64,000 nt of DNA from Gerris lacustris (GCA_951217055.1 OX578276.1:120660979-120724978), one strand, 5' to 3'. Shown: positions 46,925 through 59,228, counted from the first letter of the stretch. Made by a program: numbers and translations. The notes: a model not told the origin generated them from the sequence alone.

Positions 46925-47160
46925 GTTTTCGAGGACCTAGCTGACCTCGCTTTCTCTTGAAGCACACGAGACTGAAATGGTTTCTACCTCCACACCAGTT
47001 ACAGCTGCTACCGTTTGCCGGACACTCCTGACTTGCAGTCGTTGTTGTTTTTGCAGTGGAGGTCAACATCTCCGCAACGAAAACAACTCAGCTTGTTGGA
47101 TTGCGGTGGTTTAAAATTGGAGTTTGTACTTTTGATACTACTGCGAAGTTGGCCTTGATG
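46925..47160 (-). pseudogene. gag: gypsy gag, C-terminal nucleocapsid part
   Basis: It resumes the gag frame exactly at the insertion repeat (HQGQLRSS) and runs through a basic linker to SCFRCGDVDLHC. A frameshift near the AAAACAACAACG run then moves the reading to another frame, where CNWCGGRNHFSLVC fits the CCHC zinc knuckle (C-x2-C-x4-H-x4-C). These knuckles bind element RNA during particle assembly. The frame then runs into the deletion that removed protease. Confidence 0.8.
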
Positions 47161-47471
47161 CAGGGGGGTGGCATTCGTTAAAAAATCCCGTGTCCATGAT
47201 GACGTCACAAAACTTAGAAAATAGTTCTTGCAACGGCTCATAGAATGCGCTGCTCTAAAAAAAATTTTAAGAAAAGGGGGAAAAAAGGGAGAACGACAGC
47301 GGTTTATTTTGGTCGTAGAGAATTAATTTAAAAGGATTGTTGACGGGTTTTGGTCATTTTTGTTTACTAAATTTTTCAGATCTTAAACAGTCGTGTAAAT
47401 CAGCCTTAAATACATTTTCCAAGTCTTATAATTTGTTTTTTTGAATTAACCGACATCAATTTCCATTTACT

Positions 47472-47534
47472 ATGGTCAAAAGATCCAGAAAGTGCTGTGT
47501 TCCAGGCTGCTCAAACACCAATACTTCTCAAAAT
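47472..47534 (+). CDS. THAP-like first coding exon with splice donor
   Basis: ATG at 47472 opens 21 codons reading MVKRSRKCCVPGCSNTNTSQ plus N, directly followed by GTAAGT (47535-47540), a strong phase-0 donor. The start resembles the beginning of THAP domains, where two Cys of the C2CH zinc site sit in a C-x2-4-C pattern near the N-terminus, often followed by an intron. THAP domains bind DNA and occur in P-element transposases and in cellular regulators. The rest of the domain (Trp, the CH pair, the AVPTIF box) is not found downstream. The call rests on one short exon. Confidence 0.5.
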
Positions 47535-48357
47535 GTAAGTTTTACCACAAATTTATATTTGTTTTTTGTATTTATATTACAAAATAACTTATTTATCTTT
47601 ATCTTAGTTAAATTTTAATCAATTTCGTTTTGAAGTTGAATGAAATATTTCTTGTACATAAGTCTTTTGTAAGACTATAAAAATTGTTCTTGGTAAATTA
47701 TAAAATAAAGTAAAACTATGTCAAGTTTACTTCAATACAAATACTAACATTTTTTCAATAAAAGTTATCAAAGTTCAATAGAGATAAGTTCTCTCTATAT
47801 AAGTTCGAAGTTCTCTATGTACAACTTTGGAAGTTATAATGTTATTCGACAGCTTATTTATTTAGTTATTGGCAAATACAACTGCCTTGGTGTTCAATGG
47901 AGATAGAATTAATAATTAATTAAAACAACATTCCCCACTGTCGAGCGAATTTCCATTGGAAACTTATTGTTCAATGTCGTGTAGTTTATCGAATTGGGAT
48001 TACTTTTTTCAATTCAGTGCCCTAGAAAACAATAGGTACCCCACTTGAAAATTTGGTCAAATATGAGAATTGCCCACTCCTATTTCTCAAATACCGCTAT
48101 TTATGGGTTAAGGGCTAGTCGAATCGATATGATAATCTTTTGATTCAGGACCCCAAAAAACATAAGAAACGATACCTCACTTGATTTTTTGTACAACATT
48201 TTTTTTAAAAATGTTTACTGATTCATCATGACGTCATAAATATCCCATTTTCAATAGGGATCGTCATCTCAAAGAGCTTGATTTTTCGATCCTAGTTTCA
48301 TTTTAATGCGTCAATTCGTTTGAGAGTTATCGTGCTTACAAGACATTCTCTAGAAAT

Positions 48358-48392
48358 ACACACACATATATACTATGTATATATGTGTGTGT
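48358..48392. repeat. 15-bp CA/TA hairpin
   Basis: ACACACACATATATA and TATATATGTGTGTGT flank CTATG. It occupies the position held by a long (TA)n array in the related repeat at 60716-60786. Confidence 0.8.
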
Positions 48393-48577
48393 GGTTTTTA
48401 TTGTAAAACCTTTTTTTTTCTTGGTCAGGGAACCTTGTAACAGATTTTGCCCACAGTCCTGGGTCGAACTACAGCCATGCCAGTAGCCCTCCTATTAGGA
48501 AATTTTTTCTAATGGAAAACTTCCGATCAAATATCATGTAGAGCTTCATTTGTTAATTTATTTATTTTTCTTCACAG

Positions 48578-48651
48578 GAATTGCTCTTAAAATGGCAAGG
48601 CGTCAGAGAAGAAATTTCCAAGAACTAAAAATAAGAAATCTGATACTTTTG
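48578..48651 (+). other. candidate internal exon of the THAP insertion
   Basis: It is bounded by TTCTTCACAG and GTAAGTTT. Joined in phase to the first exon it meets a stop after 16 codons, and another frame (basic, ARRQRRNFQEL) does not connect. It may be an exon of a decayed gene or chance. Confidence 0.25.
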
Positions 48652-49422
48652 GTAAGTTTTAATTTGATAGTTGTAGAAATTTCTGATAATGGATTACCAA
48701 AGTGCGGGTCTGCACTATTAATTGGCACACATACTGACTGTTTTGAAGGTTACGTGATCTCCAAAGTTCCAAACAAATCTCACATGTGGGGTTTTCATTA
48801 GTTACCATTTTAAATTGACATAGTTTATATATGTTTCACCTAATATGTAGTTTGACCTAATTTTATCGATGTTATTTATTTAGTTAGAGATTTCATTGGT
48901 AAAAAAAATAACAGTTTACATAACATAGATAACCATTAAAATATATGATTTTTATAGAATACAAAAAAGGAAATAAGAAGGAAAAGGTTTAAAATGTAAG
49001 CTTCATCAATTATCTGTAAGGTTACCCTACTGTGGCTTTAATTTTGTTTTACTTTTATTTAATAATTTACTTTTATTTGACACATTTCTCCTAAAGCAAT
49101 ATTTTGATCTCCAAAATACTTTTGATTAGAGCATGTTTAATTTTGGTGGAATGAGGAATTATTATATCATGAGCAATTGTTCGCAAGATTAGAAGAAATA
49201 AAAATATTTGTAAATTTATCATTGAAATAGTTCCAAATGAAGTGTATAACACTTTTTATTTTACTTCATGGATACTTGCAATTTACACTTCCATGCTAGT
49301 ACTAGTACATGTTTTTGTTTTATTTTCAGAACAACGCTAAAATTTTCCATATATATATATATTTTTTCTATTCTTTCATTAAAATAATATCATTAATTTT
49401 TTTATGGTTTTGTGTGTTACAG

Positions 49423-49520
49423 GTAGAACTAATTTGCTCAAATGTGTGGGAGTTAGACATGCGAAAGATTTATCGTCAAAGGCAAAATTTTTGTAATTAG
49501 TAATAATTAAGCACAATAAA
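49423..49520 (+). other. candidate terminal exon and poly-A signal of the THAP insertion
   Basis: TGTGTGTTACAG precedes 49423; an open stretch ends at TAG 49498-49500, and AATAAA lies at 49515-49520. The order acceptor, stop, poly-A signal is what a last exon would show, but the encoded peptide has no recognisable domain. Confidence 0.25.
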
Positions 49521-50987
49521 ACATAAAACATACACAAAACATTGTTACATTATTTGTTTGTACTAATAACTACCTATATTCTTTTTGTTTTAAAAATGTT
49601 CATGTAAAGAAGTAAAAAAAGTTTTAATTTTCTCATAGAAAGAGAAAGTATTGTGATTATCTATTATTAAGTATGTGATATACATATATTAAATTATCTG
49701 TCTGTAGTTTCTAGTCAGTAAAAATCATATTCGAGGTGACATCGAGCTAAAACTACTATACATTGTGAGTTCACCTTGTAAATAGCTGAGGGAACTGTAA
49801 TTTATAGTAATAAACTGTTCTAAACTAAATAACAAACTTGAAAAAACTAAATCCTATTTACTGTGACACAGAATTGACACTGAATATAGAATTGATAATA
49901 AAACTGATTTACAGCAACTCCACACCTTCTTACAACAGAGTATTGGACTATTATCATTCTACTCCCTGACGCATGGCACTATCATCATTTGCCATATATA
50001 ATCATTTATACTTATTTTAAAATAGTTTTATAATAGGGTTATAACTGTTTTTTCACTTTAGTCTTTACATATATCGATAGGTTATCTCAAAAGGCAACAT
50101 ATACCACTAATACTTTATTTATTTTTTTCAAAACATGGACATGGCCTTTCAATTGTTTTCAACTTATTGCAGTTATATCTGTATTCATTTCTTTTATTTT
50201 TCTCCCAATTAAATAACAATATAATTTTAATAACAAATCCATCATAATAAAAACATAAACTTTTTTTCAACTAATGACTGATGGTTAAGCACCTCAAAAA
50301 AAAAAAAAAAAATCAATTTTTATATTATTAAAAGTATTAAGCTTTAATAAAATTATTTATTTTTTCATAATATATAGAAAGGCAAAAAAATTAGACTTGA
50401 CTGCATTCAAAACCCTTTTACCCCCTCTCCCCTTGAAGCAAATAATTTTTCTCTTATACTTAATATTTAAACTGGACAAAAATAAATGATGAATTGTTAA
50501 TTAGTTTATTATTTAATAATTATAATATGCATGTTTTATTATAATATGCATATTTACAAATTTCTATGATAAATTTGTAATATTATGTAAGAAATAAAAT
50601 AAAATGCTGGTAACAAAAGAGTATATTAGGTTTGTTCTTTTCCTAATGTTCTCATTTCATAAATACTAAGCTTAGTTTATTACAAGTTGTTACTTTAAAT
50701 CACTTAATATGCATATTGTAACTAAATAATGTTTCAAAAAATAGATGTGATAAAAAACAAAATAAAGTGACACTTGTAATAACTAAATATAGTATTTATA
50801 AAATGAGAATTTTAGGGGAAGACTACTAGCGACACCTAGTTGAGGCAAAGAGGAACTAAATGCACTACACTCCATCCCCACTCCTGTTTTAGTTGATGCA
50901 ACGAACAACAGATAGCGCTGATGTCACTTTTCATGAAGGGACAAGAAATCGCGCTAAATGTCAACTCTATTTTAAGTCTATTCTCTA

Positions 50988-51592
50988 TGGCCTTGATGTT
51001 TCTCATTTCGAAATGATATTTGATTTGTTTGTGCTGTCAAATTGTCTTCTTTATTTACCAATTTTAAGTTTGAATTAGCGAGTTCGACAGCTTTGCAATA
51101 TTCAATTATTTTATTTAAAGATGCGTCGTCGCGTAACAACCGTTCTCTGACAATGTTTGACGTGATTCCTAGAGCTATTGGAGCCCTCATTAGCTTATTT
51201 TCCTGGTCCCCAAAATCGCATTTTTTAACAAGATTTCTTAAACTTGTCAAAAATTTACTGAAAGGTTCTCCATCAGATTGTCTACACGAAAAAAATTTAA
51301 AAATATTCATTATTTCATTTGACTTGGGGACGCAATGTTCTTCCAAGATCGATATAATTGACTCGACTGTTTCATGTTTGTCTGTTGGGCAAACCGATTT
51401 ATAAAGATGAAGAGCATCCTTACCCATTAGATGTTTTAATAGGGCCACTTGAACCGCTTTAGACTTCTTGTTGGTTTCTGTGGCCAATAAATAGTTGTCC
51501 ACATCTTCCTTGAATTGTTTGAAGTTTTCCCCTAGATCACCATCCAGTGAGAGAGGTTCAGGCCTGTTGAACTCCATAGTTTTCTTTCTCAA
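50988..51592 (-). pseudogene. gag: gypsy gag, N-terminal and capsid part, split by insertion
   Basis: The frame starts at ATG 51592, 45 bp inside the 5' LTR, and runs about 200 codons to the insertion point. It reads FNRPEPLSLDGDLGENFKQF and continues with helices typical of Ty3/gypsy capsid (LLKHLMGKDALHLYKSV; then FFSCRQSDGEPFSKFLTSLR and LRDDASLNKIIEYCKAVELA). This corresponds to the retrotransposon gag domain of pfam type. It would form the particle shell. The stop now ending it belongs to the inserted DNA. Confidence 0.85.
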
Positions 51593-51620
51593 TATACAGG
51601 AAACGATTCAGAGAAGTTCA

Positions 51621-51637
51621 CCACTTCGACTGCGCCA
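51621..51637 (-). other. primer-binding site
   Basis: The minus strand reads TGGCGCAGTCGAAGTGG directly after the 5' LTR. It begins TGG, complementary to a tRNA CCA end; TGGCGCAGTCG resembles the tRNA-Ser type site of 17.6/297-like gypsy elements. The tRNA identity is from memory and should be tested. Confidence 0.8.
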
Positions 51638-51776
51638 TGTTTTAAATAAGAACTTCTTGTATAATTTGAACATTAACTATCAATATATTTCATTTTATAT
51701 TTTATAAAATGTACAAATGTCACAATTAAAAATAAACACTTTAACTTATATAAAGTAAACAACAAGTTATTAAATG
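51638..51776 (-). repeat. 5' LTR of the gypsy element
   Basis: It matches the 3' LTR base for base except one internal change and the outermost two bases (TG on the plus strand where CA is expected). The LTR is very short for the family. Promoter elements are not obvious. Confidence 0.9.
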
Positions 51777-54700
51777 CATTATTTTAATACTTTTAGCCAT
51801 CTTTCAGCAGAATTTAATAGGTTTTCAGCAAAATTTGCTGTACGGAAAGTTAGTTAAAATCCACAAGTTATTTTTTTTTTTGCCATGTCCCATATTTAAG
51901 CAATCTTCATTTTGACGGGTCTCAAATTTGTGATAGATAAACATTGAATGACAGCAAAACAGGAAATATCGATTATATTATTTATCGATTATAGTATTTC
52001 AAATATATCGATGGCACGCTTTAGATTTGGTGTTGGGGAGATCCGTTGTACAAAGATTGTCCTTTTATAGGTTTAAGGTTGGCACTTATTTGTGACTCGG
52101 ACCCTAATCCGGCCTGCGGCGAATGCTATCCTGGACACACACCACTATCACTCGATGACTTGCCTTGTTCAAGCGCAGAGGCCAACTGAAGCACAGGCTC
52201 TTAATCAGTTCGACTCTTGAACCACAATATTAACCAGCAGGCCTTCTATCTATGTTGAACCTGGTCACTGTTATGGGTCAAGAGTGACCCTAAAAATCAC
52301 ATCCTTGAGCTGGCTGTGGCTGTCTTTATCTCCCGAGATATACAAATTTCCATAACAATAACAATAATAACGATGTCTTTTTAATAACTATAACCTACAT
52401 AAAATATATACATAACAATCTAATAATATAACAATAAAATAAAAGCGTTTACGAGCGGACGCGGACATACATACGTGTAAATTCCACTCGTAACAGGGTT
52501 CTTGACCATTATTGCATTGATGGCAAATACATTGCCCAACAGTTATCCAAAAGAGGTAGAATAAAGTTTCTCTACAATAATAATTATGTTAGGAAAGGGG
52601 ACTTGGTTTCAAATTCGTATATAGCCACCATCTTTAATCAAAATGGCCAATCAGAAAACCCCACCACAAAAGTTATGTCATAAAAGAAAGGTAACTTCTA
52701 CATTTTCTACAAGATTCTAGTGCAATTGGTTCCGGAGATAATTTCTTAACAACCACTTAAGTGGTAAGAGATCTACCTACAAAATGTGATTAACATTGGT
52801 CAAGTGGTTTCAGAAATATCGTGATGAGTGAGTGAGAAAGTCAGTCAGTGGTATTTAATTTTATAGATATATAGATTTTGATATTAAATAATAAATTATA
52901 TTCAACAATAGTTATTACATGCAGTTTCCTTTTGGTTTGAGATATATTAAAATAAGAAAATATGCATGCAATTGTATTATTTTTGAAATACCCTTATTAA
53001 TGCATAATATTAGCTTTCTGTAGTGAGAAGTAAGTTTTATAATTATAAGTATTTTAAAGTGTCCATTTATGTCAATCCCATAAATAAATAAAAAATGTTG
53101 TAGTGATTGAAATGTTTAAAACCGACTGTAATCTTGTGGCGTATATCATGGAATAATTTCATTCCAATGTTTTATTATAGAATGGCAACGCCGATAAATT
53201 TTCAAATTTCCTTTAAAAGCATAATTCAAGATAAACATTCAATTCTAATCTAGCCAGGTTTCCTTATTATAGAGCCAGAACTTTATTATATTTTTTATAC
53301 AAGGTTTAAGGGTATATTTGTTGCTAATTGAAATCCTATACAAGCTGTTCATTTAATTTAAATAATTTCAATTTATGAAAAAGGCAGCCAAAAAAAATTT
53401 TTTTAGGGGAAAGGGATGATTCCTTACATAAAAATGTTTATCCACGCACTTAAAGTAACCATTAAATTTGCATTTCTGGCAGCCAGAGCAGACTTGCTTT
53501 GGCCAAATAAAAATTATTAATTTTTTTACTATGATGACGGTTGATTCATTCACTTACTTTATTTTATTGAAAATATAGATAGAAGACTGAGAAAAATATA
53601 GATATTTTCGTTCGTTTCCCTTTTAATTGAAATCAGAAAATAATTGTTTTTTTCGTTTTGCAAAATAACGTACTCGTGGTTTATTAGTTTGGTTCAAGCA
53701 TGCGACTAAACTCGAATATAAGTGAGCAACATGGAAATAAAATTCTACCAAAGTGGATAAAATTAAATTCTTTGCTATAATATTTCTTTCTTTGGAAGTA
53801 AAGGAAGTGATGTCTGAGGCCCTTTTCATAATGATTATTTCGCAATCTAATTAGTGAATGAAGAATAAACAAAGAGGCAAATAGTGGTGCTTAGACAACG
53901 CCACCGGTAGGTGATTCGAATGAGATTCTCAAATCCAGCCGGTGAGGATTGTCAGTGGCCTCGAATCTTTTAAGAATCAGGCGGCTAATGTATATTAGAA
54001 TACGGGCTCATTCGATATTTATTTATGATAAGTAAAATGTTTTAATTATAAATACAATAAAAGCTAATATAATAAATTATCTTTAATGTATAAATGGACC
54101 AATCTCTGTGCAATGTATCTCGCCAAAACCGAATCTAAACCATGCCATCGATATGCTCCAGTGTATAGGGGACGGTCGGAGAAGAAAAATGAGCTCAAGA
54201 TCAAGGGGGGTTGTTAAGGGTTTTTGCTCTTCCTTTCGAGCGCTCGGTCCCCGGATCTTTAATTAATAATAAAACAGCATTAGCTGTTGCAAGAGTCGGC
54301 TAGTGGGAGAATGAAGGAAAGAAGCCGACTAAGTATTAATTTTTTTTTTTATCACCAGAGAGCCTTAGTAATAGACACTATAGTCAAATTATTATTGACC
54401 TGGTTATATATGAAATCTCAGAAAACTGCCTAAAGAAAACTATACGTTTTTTGCATTGAAATAAACAATTGATTTTCATATATTATGATCATATTAGTTG
54501 TATAGGTTTACTTTCAATGCTTTATTTATAATTTATAATAAAATATACAACAAATTTGTCTGAAAAACACAAACAACTTAAAACATATATATTTTTAGAC
54601 TCATGGGGGACCTTACATCGTATCATCAAATTGAATTTTTGCAACATTACAATACTTAATATTTATATACACTAAATATATGAGAAAGTAAAATGCATCC

Positions 54701-57339
54701 ATACTTTAACTCCATCAATAAACGCTAATGTGAATTACAGGTGAGGGAAGTTAATTGCAAATTATTCTAGAGACAGGGAAGACAGCCAGTTATTTTACTT
54801 TAATGGGATTCTGAGCTCGGGTAAGTGATCCGATGTCATGGTATCTAAGTTTGTAAAGTGACTCCTAGTAATAAATACATAAGAGCGCAATTCATTAAAG
54901 CTGTCACAGACAAGAATGTTTCACAAACACATTTAGATTAGAGGATCCTAGACTTAAGCTTAATCCTATTTTATTGTATTGAGTTAAATTACCTCTGTCA
55001 TTAAATTCCGAAATTTAGCCCTGTATGGGCGAATCTCATTTAAAGTGCTACTTTAGGAATCTAAAAGTTGAAAATTTTGACTTCGTAAAGAAATGCAGAA
55101 AAAATTATGGAATGTTCTCGGACTAATTTCAGACATATTGCACTATGAGGGACAGATGGGAAATATTTTTTCACATTTTAAGGCCGGAATTAAGTTTTTT
55201 TTAAAACATGGTAATTTAAGCCACGTGAATTACACTTTTTCGTGCACGCTTGTTACATTTCACACTTTAAGAAAATATTTTGGTCAGTAGTTTTAAAATA
55301 AAAACCCAATTTTAATACACCATTAAATAGCACTCTTAAAAGCCTAAACAATGAACTATAACTTAACCTAAAAAGTTTTTGAAAATAGACTTTAATAACA
55401 TGCACTGTAATTACGTTTAAAAGGGTACGTAACTGGAAGAACACTCAGAATTAGCGCTAGCCCACAACTGAAGGGTTCAGCTCGTCCCCTATCAACCGTT
55501 GCTAGAAAACCAGTGTTGCGGCATTGCAAAAATCTCTCGCCACTTAAAATCTCCCTGCCCCAACCAGTGTAGGGTCACATTTATATAATGCCATAGTAAT
55601 TACATTTTTTTAAAGGACGAACTTTAACTTGAAGTTTCGTTTAGTTATAATTTATTATTTTTAATAACTAACACATATTTTAATTCTGGTACGATCCTAC
55701 TTCAAAATTAATGTGAAGTGAATAAGCACAACTGACTTAGGGACAGCCACGGTAGTTACAAAATCGCCTTTTGACAATTTTTGTAGCGGTTAAAATTAAG
55801 CGGCGCAGTATTTCTTTGCTTGGTTGTAGTTCTGTAAGCTTAACTGAGTCACCATGAAGAAAAATCTTGTCAATTATGCGAAAAACGCTCCAGTTATTCT
55901 AGAACATGAAAATTGCACTTTCACCCAAAAAATTGCAGAATCACCCAAACCTATTCCTACGAAATAATGTGTGTCTAGAAAAAGGAAAATATTATAATTT
56001 GGCGATAAGGACTTTTGAGTGAATAAATTTTAAACAAAGATATTTATAAGGTTTTACATGAATCGAGCATTATAGTGGCATGTTTTATGCTTACATTCAC
56101 GCACATATTATGCATAGTAAAATAATAATATCGACTAAATTTAAATTTATTGAGGTGGCTATAATGTTCAGTAATTGTTTAGGTATTATTTTGAAGTACT
56201 GGAGAAAATTCAGTGTAAGGTTTCAGCTATTTGTAAGATGTCAAGCCTAATATCACATCTTTTTACACCATTTATCTCATTATAATGTCATCGTTTATAT
56301 TTAATAATTTTCTCAGAGTTTACATTACTTTTGAAAATTAAGCCTTTTAACTTATTTCGAACGTGTCTGTAATTTTTATAAAAATATTACACCCTCGTCC
56401 CTTTTATATCATAATTTAAAAAGTGGATGCTAGACGGAAAATTTAAAGCGACGAGAAAATTAGGAAAAGAGAGAGACGGGGAATGAGACTTGAGTCGCTC
56501 AAGAGTCACTCTGTCACGTATCACCTGGGACGCTTCTTTTCAAAATATCGACCCAGGAAAATATATAAATTATAAAAAGCTTGTTGACACTTCAAACGTT
56601 TTTTGGTCGACCTGCGGTCAAAGAGTGTTGACTTTTATGAAGAGACTAAAACTCGTTAAACAAATTCAACTGAAAAAAACTAATTTACACCTTTTTTTCT
56701 TAATATATTCGCTACAAACATAGAAATTTACATTTATATTATTAAAAGTCATGAAAATCATCAAAGAATGGTATACAACACATCTTCTTTACGAAAAAGC
56801 TTTATTATGAAAAGGATCCAAAATAATTTGATTTTTCCTTATTAATATTCATAAATCTATATTTATTGGTTCATATTATTATGCAGTAGAACTATATGGT
56901 AGAACCATTTAGATTATCATGGCAAAGTGCTGTGAGGAGAGAAACAACACATGTTTCAAGGGTTATGTACAATATAAGCAATGCTGTGTATTAATTACTA
57001 CATGCAGGGGAATTAAACGGAGACCACTAGACTATAATATACATATTATAATCGTGTTACTTTACATCGATACTTTCTGATATACTATGAAATAAACAAT
57101 ATGAAAATCTTCAACATTATTACATCATTTTTAAACTAATATAATAATTTATTTATTATGAAAAAAAAATACCAAATGATTGTCTTTTTATCCTTTCACT
57201 ATATTAGTTTTGAACTCCTCTACTAGGTAGCGCTAGTAGCACAAGGTATCATTTTTTTATTAATTTGGTATCGCCGGTTTTTCTATTAGCCTTGAGAGGG
57301 GCAAAGAATCAGATTTTTCGGATTTTATCATTTTCCGTT
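51777..57339. other. gene-free stretch
   Basis: No supportable gene. 52030-52520 is less AT-rich and contains no long open frame. 52560-52880 ends with GTGAGTGAGAAAGTCAGTCAG and resembles the end of a dispersed repeat. 53880-54360 has GC-richer patches without a recognisable element. The short open frames show no conserved motif. Confidence 0.45.
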
Positions 57340-57690
57340 CATTATACATTAAACTCTACCTATCTATACAAAATATCACGTTTCTTGGATTGCTAGAAGT
57401 ACCTTAGAATTATGATGAGTCAGTCAGTCTATTATACATCAGTGAAAAAATAACAAAACTTTAGGCTCATATATCTTATGAAGCAATATAGGTCGAGGAG
57501 TCAAATTTATATTTCTGGTTCAGCTTGCAATTAACTCTAACTTAAAATTAATTTTACATATCTAAGTATCTTTAATAAGATAATAGAGGAGGGTCCAAAA
57601 TGCCTTGAAATGGTTCCAGTAAAGGATGGTATGGCTGTGTTCAACTTGGCCGGGGCACTGCCGTGCCCCCAGATTCTATAGTTTACATGA
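57340..57690 (-). repeat. dispersed repeat, copy 2
   Basis: Inverted match to 20850-21180, including ACTTGGCCGGGGCAC (57638-57652) and ATTATGATGAGTCAGTCAGT near 57410. The AC TGCCGTGCCCC block beyond suggests the true end is about 57670. Confidence 0.65.
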
Positions 57691-58142
57691 TAATAAATTT
57701 TATACATAGCATAAAATTAATTTTTAGAAGTTCACAGACCTGAAATGTTAGATTGTGATTGTGAAAAAAAATGTAAATGATTAAAATACAAAAGAAAAGA
57801 GGAACAAATGCATTAATAAATAAAGCCGACCTTTATTTATTTACGAAAAACATTGGTGCATAAATAATCATTTTTCAATCTCCATATATAGAAAGTTTTA
57901 TCAACTAGTTGTACAGCAGAAAGTTTGAATACATAAATGAATTATACCTCTCTATATATGTTATATAAATGTAACAACGAGCATGTGCATTGTATTCAAA
58001 CAACTGTTGTAGCAGGCTTTAATTTTTCAAAATAATTTATTTTATTGTTATACACGTTAGTTTGTGGAAATGCTGTCGTATTGTTATTTTGTTGTATTCT
58101 TTAAATAAGTAATAGGAGCTTTTAATAGTTATTTATGTAACT

Positions 58143-58601
58143 AGGCAGCAAAATGGAATTTTACTGACGAGTGATTAGATTAGCCTCCGAAGTAACTAGG
58201 ATAAATCAAGAAAAGTAGCTAGTCTAATCTAGAATGACTTCAATAATAAAAATAATATGGATGTTCAATGTTTACATGACGCTGCAGTATAGCCAGTGAC
58301 TCTACTATTTTTTTAATTAAAGATCTACTAATCATTGTACTTATTTAACAGAATTAACAAATATATACAAATTATTTTATAATTAAAACGTTTATTTATT
58401 AAATATTACTTATTAAACTATAATATATGATGTTATAAGATAGAGATAATAGTATAAACTGCCATTGCCAACATTATAAAAGTAAAAATTTTACTGCCTA
58501 GGCTGTAACATTTTTCCTGAATTTTATCGCCTAAGCAGTAAAATTACATTTCTCTGCCCGAAATTGGTTCAATAATGCCTCATTTTGCTGCCGCAAGTAG
58601 A
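58143..58601. mobile_element. possible TIR element, GGCAGCAAAATG ends
   Basis: GGCAGCAAAATG at 58144-58155 and CATTTTGCTGCC at 58581-58592 are exact complements. Inner ATTTTACTGCC-type motifs repeat the theme. Related sequence lies at 8680-8840. Boundaries are uncertain. Confidence 0.4.
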
Positions 58602-59226
58602 TAAACGTAATAAAAACTTAAAATTTACACATTTTCGTAACAAATTTTAAAATGAATTTATTCATTTTGACCTTATAATTTTATTTATTTTGATCATCTT
58701 TGATCTTATAGTTTTATTTATTTTGAATAAATAAATAAATTTCAATGTGTTTTTGGTTTTTATACTTTTATAACATCTACAATTTAATCCTAACAATTAC
58801 CATGATTTTTAACTCTTGTAGGATTAAAACACTCAAAAAAAAGAAAAGATCTTCAGAAATATCCATTCTATGTCTCCAATTGTTACCCGATGACCATAAA
58901 ATTTCTTTTTTCCGAGACAAATACTTACACCGATACCAGACATTTCTCAAGCAGAGGCATTCTCGTGATTTGATGGCATTCCACCTGGAGCTGTTTGTTT
59001 TCTGTTTTCTTTGATCCTACGCCACAACTTCAGCTCTTTTAATGTAAGAACCGAAGAATGCATTGATAAAAGTTTCATTCAAATAGATCCAACAGTTTTG
59101 GAGATTAACGTCAATGTGTGGTTTAAATTCCTACTCCCTCTTCACGGTTGAGAACATTCACCTCCTAATGTATTTAATCACCACGTACGTTATATTTTAT
59201 TTTAAATAAATAAGTTTGTACTCTTG

Positions 59227-59228
<2 letters not shown>

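Larger units (their letters stand above)
47161..50987. mobile_element. 3.83-kb insertion in gag, 11-bp direct repeats, class unknown
   Basis: TGGCCTTGATG occurs at 47150-47160 and 50988-50998, and the gag frame is continuous across the pair once the segment between is ignored, so this is a later insertion. The left end starts CAGGGGGGTGGC, the right end finishes ATTCTCTA. I find no inverted termini, no poly-A at either end and no transposase. On the plus strand it contains a THAP-like first exon, two further candidate exons and an AATAAA. About 47930-48520 is a nested dispersed repeat related to 60570-61050. An 11-bp duplication would suit a Mutator-like element or a retroposed sequence; 8 bp plus chance bases would allow hAT or P. 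The THAP exon hints at the P superfamily. Confidence 0.8.
44382..51776 (-). mobile_element. Ty3/gypsy LTR retrotransposon, defective, with nested insertion
   Basis: Two 139-bp LTRs, a primer-binding site, a polypurine tract, gag, RT/RNase H and integrase lie in the usual gypsy order on the minus strand. The body is about 3.6 kb once the 3.83-kb insertion in gag is discounted, shorter than usual because protease and the RT N-terminus are missing. Breaks are a frameshift inside the gag zinc-knuckle region, a gag-pol frame change at the deletion, and one in-frame TAA in pol. The LTRs differ at one internal base, so the insertion is young despite the damage. No target duplication is evident: the flanks are GATGAC on the left and CATTAT on the right. 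Confidence 0.93.

Noticed and set aside
47161..50987. P-element or hAT assignment of the gag insertion
   Set aside because: The left edge CAGGGG looks hAT-like and the THAP exon suggests P, but the right edge has no matching inverted terminus and the duplication is 11 bp, so no superfamily is claimed.
58745..59014. 89-codon plus-strand frame as a small gene
   Set aside because: No conserved motif, composition like surrounding AT-rich DNA, and no splice or poly-A context that stands out.
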